Below are positions 25,905 through 34,418 of a DNA stretch of 35,076 nucleotides, piece after piece (the stretch's first letter is position 1; the number at the start of each line of letters is the position of its first letter). The stretch covers positions 1 to 35,076 of the forward strand of contig CANFLL010000041.1 in NCBI GenBank assembly GCA_947447825.1. The letters are read 5' to 3'. This DNA is from Chitinophagaceae bacterium. Lineage in GTDB: Bacteria; Bacteroidota; Bacteroidia; Chitinophagales; Chitinophagaceae. Both the position numbers and the translations under genes were made by a program. The notes beneath the pieces were generated by a model. It saw only the letters and a program-made list of their open reading frames with translations, did no database searches and was not told the DNA's origin.

Positions 25905-28490
25905 ATGAAAAGATTTACTCGAATAATTGTATTTCCGATGATTGCATTTTGCATATCTATTGGTATCGTTAATGCACAAAGCAATTGGCCTAAAAACATT
26001 CAAACAGATAATGGAGGCAAAATAGTAATATATCAGCCTCAACCCGAAAACCTTAATGGCGAGGTGCTTGCGGCAAGAGCTGCTGTTTCCATCACAACAG
26101 CTAATGGTGCAGAACCAACATTCGGTTCAATTTGGTTTGATGCTTATTTGCAGACTAGCAATAACACTGCAACATTAGAAAGCATCAATATTAAACAAGC
26201 TAAGTTTCCGCAAATTAAGGATCAGCAACAGCTTCGGTTGTATATCAATTCTATTCAGAGTGAGGCACCTAAATGGAATTTGCAATATTCTGTTGATCAA
26301 CTAAATGCGTCTGTAGAGCAAAGTAAGCTGCTTACTCAACCTAATTTAAAGAATGATGCACCCAAGATAATCTACAGAGATAGAGCAAGTACCTTAATTG
26401 TTATTGATGGTCAACCCAAAATTCAATTGGATAAGAAAATGGGCGTGAAAAGGGTGGTTAACACACCTTCTACTATTGTTTTAAACCCTGATGATAACAA
26501 ATATTATTTTTATGGTGGAGGATTCTGGTATAGTTCAAACAGTGTATTGGATGGGTGGAGCTATGTGCCTGTGGTTTCTTCAAACATACAGCAAATTGAT
26601 GCGCAGATTCAAGCTGCCCTTAAGAAAGATAGCACTAATAAAAACCAAGAGAAGCCGACTACGCCCTCAGATATTTTTGTTAGCACAGAGCCTGCTGAAT
26701 TGATTCAGACTGACGGAACACCTTCCTATCAATCAGTGCAAGGAACAAACCTATTGTATGTAGATAACTCTTTAAACGATATATTTAAGGATATAGAAAC
26801 CCAACAGAACTACATTTTACTTTCTGGTAGATGGTACACTTCTACCTCGCTAAATGGTCCTTGGGAATATGTTGCAGCAGATAAATTGCCAGCAGACTTT
26901 GCAAAGATTCCAGCAGGAACAGAAAAGGATGGCGTACTCTCTAGTGTGGCAGGAACTGATGCCGCAAACCAAGCTTTGATGGATGCAGAGATTCCTCAAA
27001 CAGCAAAAATTGATAGGCAAACTGCCACTACGCATGTTACTTATGATGGTAGTCCAGCTTTTAAACGCATTAAAGGAACGAACCTTTCAGTTGCAGAGAA
27101 TAGTAATGAGACCGTCATTAAATCGAGTGTTAATGGTAACTACTATGCAGTAGATAATGGTGTTTGGTTTATTAGTAATTCGCCTAATGGACCTTGGATA
27201 GTATCTACAGAAAGACCTTCTGATGTTGATAATATTCCTGCTGATAATATTGCTTACAATGTGAAGTATGTTTATGTGTACGACTACACGCCTGATTATG
27301 TGTATGCTGGTTACACGCCTGGCTATTTAGGTTGTTATTCTTATGGACCAACTGTTGTTTGGGGTACAGGTTGGTACTATGACGCATGGTATAGACAAGT
27401 GTATTATCCTCGTCCGTGCACATGGGGTTTTGGTATGGCCTATAATCCTTGGAGTGGTTGGACGATAGGTTATGAGTCTGAATATAGTTTAGGTGGCTTT
27501 TATTATAATAACAATCCTTATGGAAGGGGATGGTTTGGTCCAAGAGTCTATCATCCAGCTTATAGAGAATGGGGATACAATGGTGGGTATTATGCACCAG
27601 CTCATGCAAACATTAAAATTAATGAACCAAGGGTTCATGTAAACCGTCCAATATCTATCACTCAAAATACGCATTACAATACCCCACGTGATTTTTACAT
27701 AGAAAAGAATCATTCTTCTAACTTATACAATCATGTTAGAGGTGCAGCAACTATTGATATCAATAGATCACAAGGTGCTGTAATTGAACATCCTCGTAAT
27801 CAAGGCCGACCAGCTAATCCTGCTAATAGTAGTTGGGGAGATGGAAGAGGAGGAACAAGGGGGCAACCTGTTATAACTAATAATAACCAGACAAACCACT
27901 ATAACAATCAAAATGGAAATAATAATAATGGAAACAATAATAGTAATGTTCCAACAATAACTCAACCTCATAAAGGTGAAGTAATTGGGCGACCAGCGTT
28001 TAATAATGGCAATGAGAATCATTCTGGCAAACCGGTTCCTGTGCCAACTGTTCAGCCTTCTACTCAAAGTGGTTCAAACAATCCAATAGATAATAACGGA
28101 TTAAATCAACCCATTAGGCATCCATATCAGCAACCTAGTGTTCAGCCTTCTACTCAAAATAGTTCAAACAATCCGGTAAACAATAATGATGATAATCACA
28201 CAATAAATCGTCCAGTGATACAGCAGCCATCAGTTCAGCCTAGTCGACCTGTTTATGTGGCACCTAGAAGTGAAATAAGTAATATTGGTAGGCCTTCATC
28301 ACCTAGGCAAGCACCAGTTGAAATAAGAAATGTTCCTGTACCAGTTGATAGGGGAAGCAATACGAATAATAATCAACCAGCACCCCAGCCTCAGCCCGCA
28401 CCTCAGCCAAGGGTTGTACCCAGACCACAACCAATAATAAGAGAACAACCTCGGCCTGTTCCTACAGGTGATGATAGAACAAAGAGATAG
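25905..28490 (+). CDS. Large exported Trp/Tyr-rich repeat protein with disordered Asn/Pro/Gln tail
   Basis: I recognise the architecture but not a function. A signal peptide (about 1-25, ending NAQ) starts an 861-residue protein. Three copies of a short module, GFWYSSNSVLDGWSYV (about 204), GRWYTSTSLNGPWEYV (about 307) and GVWFISNSPNGPWIVS (about 418), recur about 100 residues apart, each after a segment of the type DGxPxxxxxxGTNLxxxxNS. A Gly/Tyr/Trp-rich stretch follows (about 445-570). The last 230 residues are low-complexity, rich in Asn, Pro and Gln, with a QPAPQPQPAPQP tract. Similar proteins are sometimes annotated as carbohydrate-binding or hypothetical. No T9SS or SusCD domain is visible, so the final location is unknown. 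It begins 90 bp after trhO. Confidence 0.75.
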   Translation: MKRFTRIIVFPMIAFCISIGIVNAQSNWPKNIQTDNGGKIVIYQPQPENLNGEVLAARAAVSITTANGAEPTFGSIWFDAYLQTSNNTATLESINIKQAKFPQIKDQQQLRLYINSIQSEAPKWNLQYSVDQLNASVEQSKLLTQPNLKNDAPKIIYRDRASTLIVIDGQPKIQLDKKMGVKRVVNTPSTIVLNPDDNKYYFYGGGFWYSSNSVLDGWSYVPVVSSNIQQIDAQIQAALKKDSTNKNQEKPTTPSDIFVSTEPAELIQTDGTPSYQSVQGTNLLYVDNSLNDIFKDIETQQNYILLSGRWYTSTSLNGPWEYVAADKLPADFAKIPAGTEKDGVLSSVAGTDAANQALMDAEIPQTAKIDRQTATTHVTYDGSPAFKRIKGTNLSVAENSNETVIKSSVNGNYYAVDNGVWFISNSPNGPWIVSTERPSDVDNIPADNIAYNVKYVYVYDYTPDYVYAGYTPGYLGCYSYGPTVVWGTGWYYDAWYRQVYYPRPCTWGFGMAYNPWSGWTIGYESEYSLGGFYYNNNPYGRGWFGPRVYHPAYREWGYNGGYYAPAHANIKINEPRVHVNRPISITQNTHYNTPRDFYIEKNHSSNLYNHVRGAATIDINRSQGAVIEHPRNQGRPANPANSSWGDGRGGTRGQPVITNNNQTNHYNNQNGNNNNGNNNSNVPTITQPHKGEVIGRPAFNNGNENHSGKPVPVPTVQPSTQSGSNNPIDNNGLNQPIRHPYQQPSVQPSTQNSSNNPVNNNDDNHTINRPVIQQPSVQPSRPVYVAPRSEISNIGRPSSPRQAPVEIRNVPVPVDRGSNTNNNQPAPQPQPAPQPRVVPRPQPIIREQPRPVPTGDDRTKR

Positions 28491-28509
28491 TTGCCAGATG
28501 TTAGTTGCA

Positions 28510-28545
28510 AGTGGTTAGTGTGCTTATTACAAATCACTAACCACT
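28510..28545. repeat. Dispersed-repeat hairpin between convergent genes
   Basis: AGTGGTTAGTG (28510-28520) pairs with CACTAACCACT (28535-28545), with imperfect continuation on both sides. It fills the 68-bp gap between two convergent genes and may serve as a terminator, but lacks a T tract. One arm of the same family lies next to the ruvC stop (about 14411-14430). Confidence 0.55.
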
Positions 28546-28558
28546 CACAACCAATCAC

Positions 28559-29239
28559 TCAGTTACTACATATAACTTCCAAAGGTTTTTCTAGGAAGCC
28601 GACGGTTTCAGGGCCGTAAGTCAATACATAATACACGTAATATGTTGTACCTGGTTTAAGGTTACTGAATGTTTTTCTCTTAGTGGTTGTAGTGCTAGTA
28701 AAGATATTTATATTGCATTCTAAAGGTATAAACAGTTGACCTTTACTGCTAAGGGTAACTTCTTTTGGCAATACAATGCCTTCGGAGATGATGGCAAAAT
28801 AACCAACCTTGGGGCCATAAGATTTGCAATCCGTGATAAACTGACCACTCATACCTTTTTTTGAAATCAACCCTGCGGCTAATGCTCCGGCTAATATCAA
28901 CGCTACAAAATCTTTTCTTGCTGTGGTAGGCATTGGCGTTAATGCCAATATAACAACATCTCCTTTGGCAATCATATCTACGTAAGGCCCAAATAAAGCA
29001 ATGCCATTCTTTAATGCAAGCGTTGCGGCTAAATAAGCTGGTATCGCCAATTTTCCGCCAGATTCGGCATTGGATTGAGCGGTAGTAAAGTTGGTTATTA
29101 GTGTATCCAGCTCTTCGGGCGTTAGTGGTTGTTTTCCCTTAAAAATATCTCCAGTCATTGCCACTTTCAAGTCTCTCCCTAATGCTGCCAATTTATTAAG
29201 ATTTGTTCTTCTAATTTTTGTAACACTAATTTTTATCAT
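28559..29239 (-). CDS. Hypothetical protein, 226 residues
   Basis: Not recognised. The N-terminal half is helical and begins with a basic segment (IKISVTKIRRTNLNKLAALGRDLKVAM); there is no signal peptide. Residues about 40-110 include a possible helical pair (PEELDTLITNFTTAQSNAESGG) and a stretch of Ala/Leu-rich sequence that could be a buried helix or weak membrane segment (KDFVALILAGALAAGLI, about 108-124). The C-terminal 75 residues look like beta strands with a fibronectin III-like end (FSNLKPGTTYYVYYVLTYG). The start is ATG 29239. It is flanked by a repeat hairpin downstream and a palindrome array upstream, and the composition is otherwise like its neighbours. The coding call is good; function is unknown. 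Confidence 0.7.
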   Translation of the reverse strand: MIKISVTKIRRTNLNKLAALGRDLKVAMTGDIFKGKQPLTPEELDTLITNFTTAQSNAESGGKLAIPAYLAATLALKNGIALFGPYVDMIAKGDVVILALTPMPTTARKDFVALILAGALAAGLISKKGMSGQFITDCKSYGPKVGYFAIISEGIVLPKEVTLSSKGQLFIPLECNINIFTSTTTTKRKTFSNLKPGTTYYVYYVLTYGPETVGFLEKPLEVICSN

Positions 29240-29317
29240 TATAGTTGTTTTAAAAAAATAATTTTATTTCCGTATTTTATACTTTTCTATTTACTCAATC
29301 AAACAATTGTTTCAACA

Positions 29318-29545
29318 AACGCTTGTATCGATACAAGCGTTCGTTGTTGTCGTACAAATGGTGGAGCTTGTTGATGCCTCCGTAATTTGTATCAATACAA
29401 ATGCCACCTGTATTCACAAATTTGTTGCGTGTAGTCGTACAAATGGTGAAGGTTGTCGATGCCTGCATCATTTGTATCGATACAAGTGCTACTTGCATTC
29501 AAACATTTGCCAGTTGTATTCATACAATTGGTGAAGGTTATCGTT
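29318..29545. repeat. Array of spaced TTGTATCRATACAA palindromes
   Basis: Three palindromes are centred at about 29329, 29393 and 29478. The first is a perfect 24-bp palindrome (29318-29341, core CTTGTATCGATACAAG), the second covers 29385-29402 and the third 29472-29485. Between them the phrase GTCGTACAAATGGTG occurs at 29349-29363 and again at 29434-29448, each followed by related GATGCCT sequence, with a weaker third copy near 29520-29545. The array starts 79 bp upstream of the 226-residue gene. Open frames across it on both strands are repeat artefacts. From 29546 to 29942 I see nothing else supportable. Confidence 0.75.
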
Positions 29546-29942
29546 TAGCTTGCTTTTGTATGCTTATAAATAAACTATACTGGCGGATGAAAAGAAGATT
29601 GAACAGGATACATAGTGCCGGAGAAAAGTGTGAGGAGGTGAGATTCAGTTTCGGCTTTATTAATTAGCCATTGCTTGTGAAACAATGTTTGGTAGCTGGT
29701 TCTTGAAAAGTGATTTACTGCCAGCATTGTGTTTATTATTAATTAGGATGTAAGTTACGGTTTAATTGAATAGTTAAAATAAAAAATTTTGTCAATGTGA
29801 AGTTTCAAACGTAAAATCATTTACGGGTTATATTAGTAGTTTAAATTAAAACCATTCAAAATTTTTAATAAATAACTATTGATATAGGTAGGAACATGTT
29901 TTGGCAGTTGGGGAGAATACCTATTCCATTTACATTTGTTGT

Positions 29943-31088
29943 ATGATTACATCTAAACTTCCTAATGTTGGTACAACCATATTTACAGTAATGAGTGCTT
30001 TGGCTGCACAATATAAGGCTATAAACTTAGGACAGGGATTTCCCGATTATCCAATGAACACAGAATTGACTGAGCTAGTTACCAAGGCAATGAAAGATAA
30101 TTATAATCAATACTTGCCAATGGCAGGATATGCGCCTTTGTTAGAAGCCATCGCCGCAAAGGTTGAAAAACTATATGCCACTAAGCTTGATGCGCAAGCC
30201 GAAATAACCATTACACCAGGCGGAACTTATGCCATTTATACGGCCATTACTGCTGCAATAAAAAGTGGCGATGAAGTGATTGTTTTTGAGCCAGCTTATG
30301 ATAGTTACATTCCTAATGTGGAAGTGAATGGTGGAAAAGTAGTGCGTTTGCAACTAGAATATCCTTCTTATTCAATCAATTGGAGTGATGTGAAGCAGGC
30401 AATCAGTCCTAAAACAAAGATCATAATACTTAATTCACCACACAATCCTACGGGAGCAGTGTTGTCTGAAACTGATATAGAGCAACTCCGTAAAGTGGTG
30501 GAAGGCACAAACATCATCATTATTAGTGATGAAGTATATGAGCATCTTATTTATGATGATCTTCCACACCTAAGTTTGCTGCGCTATCCCGACTTGCTGG
30601 AACGCACTTTTGTCTGTTTCTCCTTTGGTAAAGTGTATAACTGCACCGGTTGGAAGATGGGGTATTGCATTGCACCATCAGCATTAACCAAAGAATTCAG
30701 AAAGGTGCATCAGTTTAATTGTTTCTGTGTGAATAGTCCCATGCAAGTGGCAATTGCAGCATATTTGCAAAATGAAAACGCTTATCTAGATCTAGCGCAA
30801 ACGCTACAAAAAAAGCGAGATTATTTTCGTAGTTTGATGTCTGTAACCCCATTGAAGGTAATTGAGTCGCATGGTAGTTATTTTGAATTGTATACCTATA
30901 ATGGCATTAATAATGAAACAGAAGCTGCATTATCTGAACGATTAGTGAAGGAATGTGGCGTGGCAACCATCCCCGTGAGTGCCTTTTATAAGCACGCAAT
31001 AGATAATAAAGCATTGCGATTCTGCTTTGCCAAAAAGGAAAGTACGCTAGAGGCAGCAGTGGAAAAATTAGTTAAGTTTAACTGGTAG
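29943..31088 (+). CDS. Methionine aminotransferase (YbdL-type)
   Basis: A 381-residue fold-type I PLP aminotransferase of the methionine/kynurenine aminotransferase-like subgroup. The N-terminus SKLPNVGTTIFTVMSALAAQY followed by INLGQGFPDYP is nearly diagnostic of YbdL-like methionine aminotransferases. The PLP-contacting NSPHNPTG, ISDEVYEHL, and the lysine in SFGKVYNCTGWKMGY (Lys230) are intact, as is the C-terminal ALRFCFAK arginine. It probably regenerates methionine from 4-methylthio-2-oxobutanoate, using glutamine or an aromatic donor; the exact donor cannot be read. The ATG at 29943 is used; the upstream 14 codons lie in intergenic-like sequence. Between this gene and the next one (31089-31289) no frame is convincing. 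Confidence 0.92.
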   Translation: MITSKLPNVGTTIFTVMSALAAQYKAINLGQGFPDYPMNTELTELVTKAMKDNYNQYLPMAGYAPLLEAIAAKVEKLYATKLDAQAEITITPGGTYAIYTAITAAIKSGDEVIVFEPAYDSYIPNVEVNGGKVVRLQLEYPSYSINWSDVKQAISPKTKIIILNSPHNPTGAVLSETDIEQLRKVVEGTNIIIISDEVYEHLIYDDLPHLSLLRYPDLLERTFVCFSFGKVYNCTGWKMGYCIAPSALTKEFRKVHQFNCFCVNSPMQVAIAAYLQNENAYLDLAQTLQKKRDYFRSLMSVTPLKVIESHGSYFELYTYNGINNETEAALSERLVKECGVATIPVSAFYKHAIDNKALRFCFAKKESTLEAAVEKLVKFNW

Positions 31089-31289
31089 CCTTGGATAACC
31101 ACAAAGGAAACAATGGCTTCAATGTGTATGGCAAAAATGTTTTTTTCAAAGTGAGCAGCATAGGTGGAGAATATTTTCATCTTTACCCAAACAGCATGGC
31201 ACAGATAAAAAGTATAAATACAAGATTACTCCTGAAGACATTCAACATTTATGTTTGCCAATGGTTATTATTTAAATATAAAAGATATT

Positions 31290-32072
31290 ATGAATGATAG
31301 AATAGCAGAGATTAAGAAACGAATTGAACCTTTAAGACAGCGAATAATTAACCATCCAATTTATGGTTCCATCAATGATATTGATAGTCTTCGCATCTTT
31401 ATGCAACACCATGTTTACGCTGTTTGGGACTTTATGTCGTTACTGAAATCGTTACAAATTAATTTAACATGCACTTCGTTGCCATGGTTTCCTAAAGGTT
31501 TGCCAGAAACAAGATACCTAATTAATGAAATAGTAATAGGAGAGGAGAGTGATGTTGATTTTTATGGAAATAGAAAGAGTCATTTTGAAATGTACATAGA
31601 TGCCATGAACCAATGTGGAGCAAATAAGGATGAGATAATGAAATTTGTTTCAACATTACAACAAACAGGTTCGTTTTTAGATGCTTATCTGCAAGCAGGA
31701 ACGCCACAAGAAATCAAAGCATTTGTAAATTTCACATTTAGTATTGCTACTAGCACCAAAAGCCATCTTCAAGCAGCAGTCTTTACATTTGGAAGAGAAG
31801 ATCTTATTCCTGAAATGTTTGGTTCAATACTTACAGATATTAGTAATAAAAGCTTAGTGAATACTACGCTTTTTAAATATTATATCGAGCGTCACATTGA
31901 GGTAGATGGTGGACATCATGCTCATTTAGCAACTGAAATGTTGAATAGCTTGTGCGGAGAAGATGAAACTCTATGGCAAGAAGCAGGTGATGTAATTGAA
32001 AAAGCATTGTTGCAAAGAATAAATCTTTGGAATGGGGCATACGCTCAGATAAAAAGTAGCCTCCTAGTTTGA
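31290..32072 (+). CDS. DUF3050 domain-containing protein
   Basis: A 260-residue all-helical protein matching the DUF3050 family. Characteristic phrases are HPIYGSINDIDSLRIFMQHHVYAVWDFMSLLKSLQ (N-terminus), LPWFPKGLPETRYLINEIVIGEESD, and YYIERHIEVDGGHHAHLA. The pattern of conserved His and Glu residues in helices recalls heme-oxygenase-like/diiron folds, which is a family-level expectation and not a demonstrated activity. No signal peptide or membrane segment. The reading frame continues upstream to 31251, but ATG 31290 begins at the conserved domain. It follows methionine aminotransferase on the same strand after about 200 bp and converges on the sterol desaturase gene. Confidence 0.88.
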   Translation: MNDRIAEIKKRIEPLRQRIINHPIYGSINDIDSLRIFMQHHVYAVWDFMSLLKSLQINLTCTSLPWFPKGLPETRYLINEIVIGEESDVDFYGNRKSHFEMYIDAMNQCGANKDEIMKFVSTLQQTGSFLDAYLQAGTPQEIKAFVNFTFSIATSTKSHLQAAVFTFGREDLIPEMFGSILTDISNKSLVNTTLFKYYIERHIEVDGGHHAHLATEMLNSLCGEDETLWQEAGDVIEKALLQRINLWNGAYAQIKSSLLV

Positions 32073-32095
32073 TGAAATTAGGTTTGATAATAACA

Positions 32096-32125
32096 GGTTA
32101 ATCTACTTTAAAAAGTAGTTTAACC
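32096..32125. terminator. Hairpin between convergent DUF3050 and hydroxylase genes
   Basis: A 13-bp stem with one mismatch (32096-32108 with 32113-32125) closes a TAAA loop in a 58-bp gap between two gene ends. T tracts are weak on both sides, but the placement supports a shared terminator. Confidence 0.5.
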
Positions 32126-32130
32126 CTTGT

Positions 32131-33024
32131 TTAATCTGTGTTTTCTTCTGCACGCATTTGATTGGTCGTTTTTCTACTGCCATTGTGACTGTAGCCAGGA
32201 GGACCAAACAAATAATTCATTCTTTCTTTCACTGTTAAATTTGGTTGAAGAACATCTGCCATAATTTGTTGCCATTCGTGAAAGATTATAGTGATTGCAT
32301 TAGGATTTTCTAAGTTTTTTGTGAGTCCATATCTAATAGGCTCATAACTTTCTTTATCTAACTCTGGCTGAAAGGTGTTGAAGAGCTTATCCCAAACGAT
32401 TAAGAACATTCCCATGTTTTTATCTAAATATTTTGTGTTTGAAGCATGATGAACTCTGTGGTGAGATGGCGTAACCAATATATGTTCTAGAAAGCCCATT
32501 TTATTAATGAGTTGAGTGTGAACAAATATTCCCCAGATTTGAGTAGCAGCATAAATAAACAAAATGTCTAATGGCTTAAAACCAAGAAAGGGTAGGGGCA
32601 TAAAATAGATGAACCTATAAAGCGGCTGAAACACCGAAGACCTAAACCCAATAGAAAAATTATACAATTCACTGCTATGATGGGTTACATGGGCAGCCCA
32701 AAAAAAGCGTATTTCATGATCAAATCGATGAAGCCAATAGTATAGAAAGTCCTCGGCTATTACTAATGTTACCCAATATAATATGCCTAATTGCCAATTG
32801 AAAATACGGTGAATGAAGCAGAGGTGGAATATTGCTACGTATACAACCCTAAAAGCAAAATCAATTCCAGCATTTAATAGCATCAAATAAACATTGGTAA
32901 TAGTGTCTCGAAGGGTATATTTTTGTTGATGTTGCCAGTGAGATAAAAGTAACTCCCCTCCTATGAGAAATAAATAAATGGGGGTTGAAATTAGTATCAG
33001 CCATTGTTCTCTTAATGCTTCCAT
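32131..33024 (-). CDS. Sterol desaturase/fatty acid hydroxylase family protein
   Basis: A 297-residue integral membrane protein of the fatty acid hydroxylase superfamily. It has several hydrophobic helices and the histidine clusters that bind the two irons: HRFDHEIRFFWAAHVTHHS (His-x3-His and His-x2-His-His) and SHHRVHHASN. The family introduces hydroxyl groups or double bonds into lipids in the membrane using oxygen; bacterial members act on sterols, carotenoids or sphingolipid-like chains. The substrate here is unknown. ATG 33024 (MEALREQWL) is preferred; the longer frame to 33078 would add an unlikely Tyr/Phe-rich extension. The tRNA on the same strand lies about 200 bp upstream and ends in its own terminator. 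Confidence 0.9.
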   Translation of the reverse strand: MEALREQWLILISTPIYLFLIGGELLLSHWQHQQKYTLRDTITNVYLMLLNAGIDFAFRVVYVAIFHLCFIHRIFNWQLGILYWVTLVIAEDFLYYWLHRFDHEIRFFWAAHVTHHSSELYNFSIGFRSSVFQPLYRFIYFMPLPFLGFKPLDILFIYAATQIWGIFVHTQLINKMGFLEHILVTPSHHRVHHASNTKYLDKNMGMFLIVWDKLFNTFQPELDKESYEPIRYGLTKNLENPNAITIIFHEWQQIMADVLQPNLTVKERMNYLFGPPGYSHNGSRKTTNQMRAEENTD

Positions 33025-33183
33025 AATTGAAAATAGTTGCAAGGTAAACTTGAAATAATAATAATTAGCTATCAGCAAATTAGTTGTAGACTAATTTCGG
33101 TAAATGTGGACTTAGTGGTTGTTTGTCATTTAACGAAATATGAAGTAATTAATTAAGTACACCAATATAATGATATATAGAAA

Positions 33184-33214
33184 CAAAAACGACACTGAAT
33201 AAATCAGTGTCGTT
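33184..33214 (-). terminator. Intrinsic terminator after the tRNA
   Basis: An 11-bp perfect stem (33188-33198 with 33204-33214) closes a 5-nt loop. On the minus strand it is followed by a T run. It lies about 10 bp beyond the tRNA 3' end. Confidence 0.8.
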
Positions 33215-33224
33215 ATGTGTTATG

Positions 33225-33298
33225 TAGCGAGGAGCAGACTTGAACTGCCGACCTTCGGGTTATGAATCCGATGCTCTAACCAGCTGAGCTACCTCGCC
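33225..33298 (-). tRNA. tRNA with CAU anticodon (probably elongator tRNA-Met)
   Basis: The minus strand folds into a full cloverleaf of 74 nt: acceptor GGCGAGG with CCTCGCT (first pair G-U), D arm GCTCAGCTGGTTAGAGC, anticodon loop TTCATAA, and T arm with GTTCAAGTC. CCA is not encoded. The acceptor and anticodon stems lack initiator features (no C1-A72 mismatch, no three G-C pairs in the stem), so it is not tRNA-fMet. A CAU anticodon may also belong to tRNA-Ile2, whose C34 becomes lysidine; that cannot be excluded by eye. Confidence 0.93.
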
Positions 33299-33311
33299 TC
33301 AAATCGGGGTG

Positions 33312-33319
33312 CAAATATA
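33312..33319 (-). promoter_or_regulatory. Bacteroidetes-type -7 box for the tRNA
   Basis: On the minus strand this reads TATATTTG, an exact TAnnTTTG match, followed by CACC. It lies 14 bp upstream of the tRNA 5' end. The gene is thus transcribed from its own promoter and not only from prs. Confidence 0.6.
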
Positions 33320-33359
33320 GGGGTATTGATACAATAAATTGCTCAATCTTGCCTTATTG

Positions 33360-34310
33360 TTATTTATTTTTCAACTGAGAGTGAATAAATAGACTAGTAA
33401 TGCTTTTGTTCTCGTAAGCATTGCGAATTGCAATAGCAAATAAGTCAGCAACTGAAAGAACTTTAATTTTTTTACTTTGAAACCTTAATGGAATCGTATC
33501 GCAAACCACTAATTCTTCCAATTCACTATTGTCTATATTTTCTTGAGCCTTTCCACTTAATATAGGATGTGTACATAGAGCACGGACGCTAACAGCACCC
33601 TTTTCTTTTAACAGCCCAGCAGCTCTAGCAAGTGTTCCACCTGTATCGCAGATGTCATCTATTAGCACAATATCCTTTCCTGCAACATCTCCAATAACCA
33701 CCATGCTAGCAATTTCATTAGCACGTTTACGGTGTTTATCACAAATAACCATTTCGGTGTTAAAGTAACTGGCTATTTCTCTAACTCTGTTAGTACTTCC
33801 AACATCTGGTGCCGCAAAACAAAGATTTTTCAACTTCATTTGTTGGATGTAGGGAATAAAGATGGCAGAACTATCCAAGTGGTCAACCGGTACATCGAAG
33901 AATGCTTGTATTTGAGGCGCATGTAAGTCCATGGTTATTACCCTGTCTGCACCTGCTGATTCTAGTAACGTAGCAATCAGCTTAGACCCTATCGCTACAC
34001 GAGGCTTATCTTTCCTATCCTGACGTGCATAACCGTAGTAGGGTAGCACAGCGATGATTTTATAGGCACTTGCTCTTTTGGCAGCATCAATCATTAAAAG
34101 CAACTCCATCAAATTGTCTGTAGGGGAGTAGGTACTTTGAATTAAAAAAACATAGTCACCACGAATGCTTTCTAAAAATACAGGCTGAAACTCTCCATCA
34201 CTGAACTTTTGAATGTTTATCTTGCCTAATGGAGCACCAAAACGCTGTGCTATCTTAGCTGCTAAGTGTTGTGATCCTGTGCCTGAAAATATCTTTACGG
34301 AGGGGTTCAT
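33360..34310 (-). CDS. prs: Ribose-phosphate pyrophosphokinase
   Basis: A 316-residue class I PRPP synthetase, making phosphoribosyl pyrophosphate from ribose 5-phosphate and ATP for nucleotide, histidine, tryptophan and NAD synthesis. Diagnostic segments are IFSGTGSQHLAAKIA at the N-terminus, the ATP-side stretch YYGYARQDRK (91-100), the catalytic VITMDLH (His130) and the PRPP-binding loop DDICDTGGT (218-226). Length and motif order are normal. ATG 34310 is the only reasonable start. The tRNA follows about 60 bp downstream on the same strand; radC diverges upstream across a gap of 108 bp. Confidence 0.97.
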   Translation of the reverse strand: MNPSVKIFSGTGSQHLAAKIAQRFGAPLGKINIQKFSDGEFQPVFLESIRGDYVFLIQSTYSPTDNLMELLLMIDAAKRASAYKIIAVLPYYGYARQDRKDKPRVAIGSKLIATLLESAGADRVITMDLHAPQIQAFFDVPVDHLDSSAIFIPYIQQMKLKNLCFAAPDVGSTNRVREIASYFNTEMVICDKHRKRANEIASMVVIGDVAGKDIVLIDDICDTGGTLARAAGLLKEKGAVSVRALCTHPILSGKAQENIDNSELEELVVCDTIPLRFQSKKIKVLSVADLFAIAIRNAYENKSITSLFIHSQLKNK

Positions 34311-34418
34311 ATCTTAAAATGTGCAGCGAAGATAATTTAACTGGTTTTTAAATATTAATTTATTTGTTGTTTTAAGAAAAAAAGAACCAACATTGTACGA
34401 TTATCAACATTGTGTGGA

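Noticed and set aside
29295-29667. Short open frames on both strands across the palindrome array
   Set aside because: They translate palindromic and direct repeats, overlap each other on opposite strands and resemble no protein.
31089-31289. Possible frameshifted gene remnant between methionine aminotransferase and DUF3050
   Set aside because: Two overlapping frames are open (one ending in KYKITPEDIQHLCLPMVII), but neither has an ATG nor a recognisable family, and they overlap the next start.
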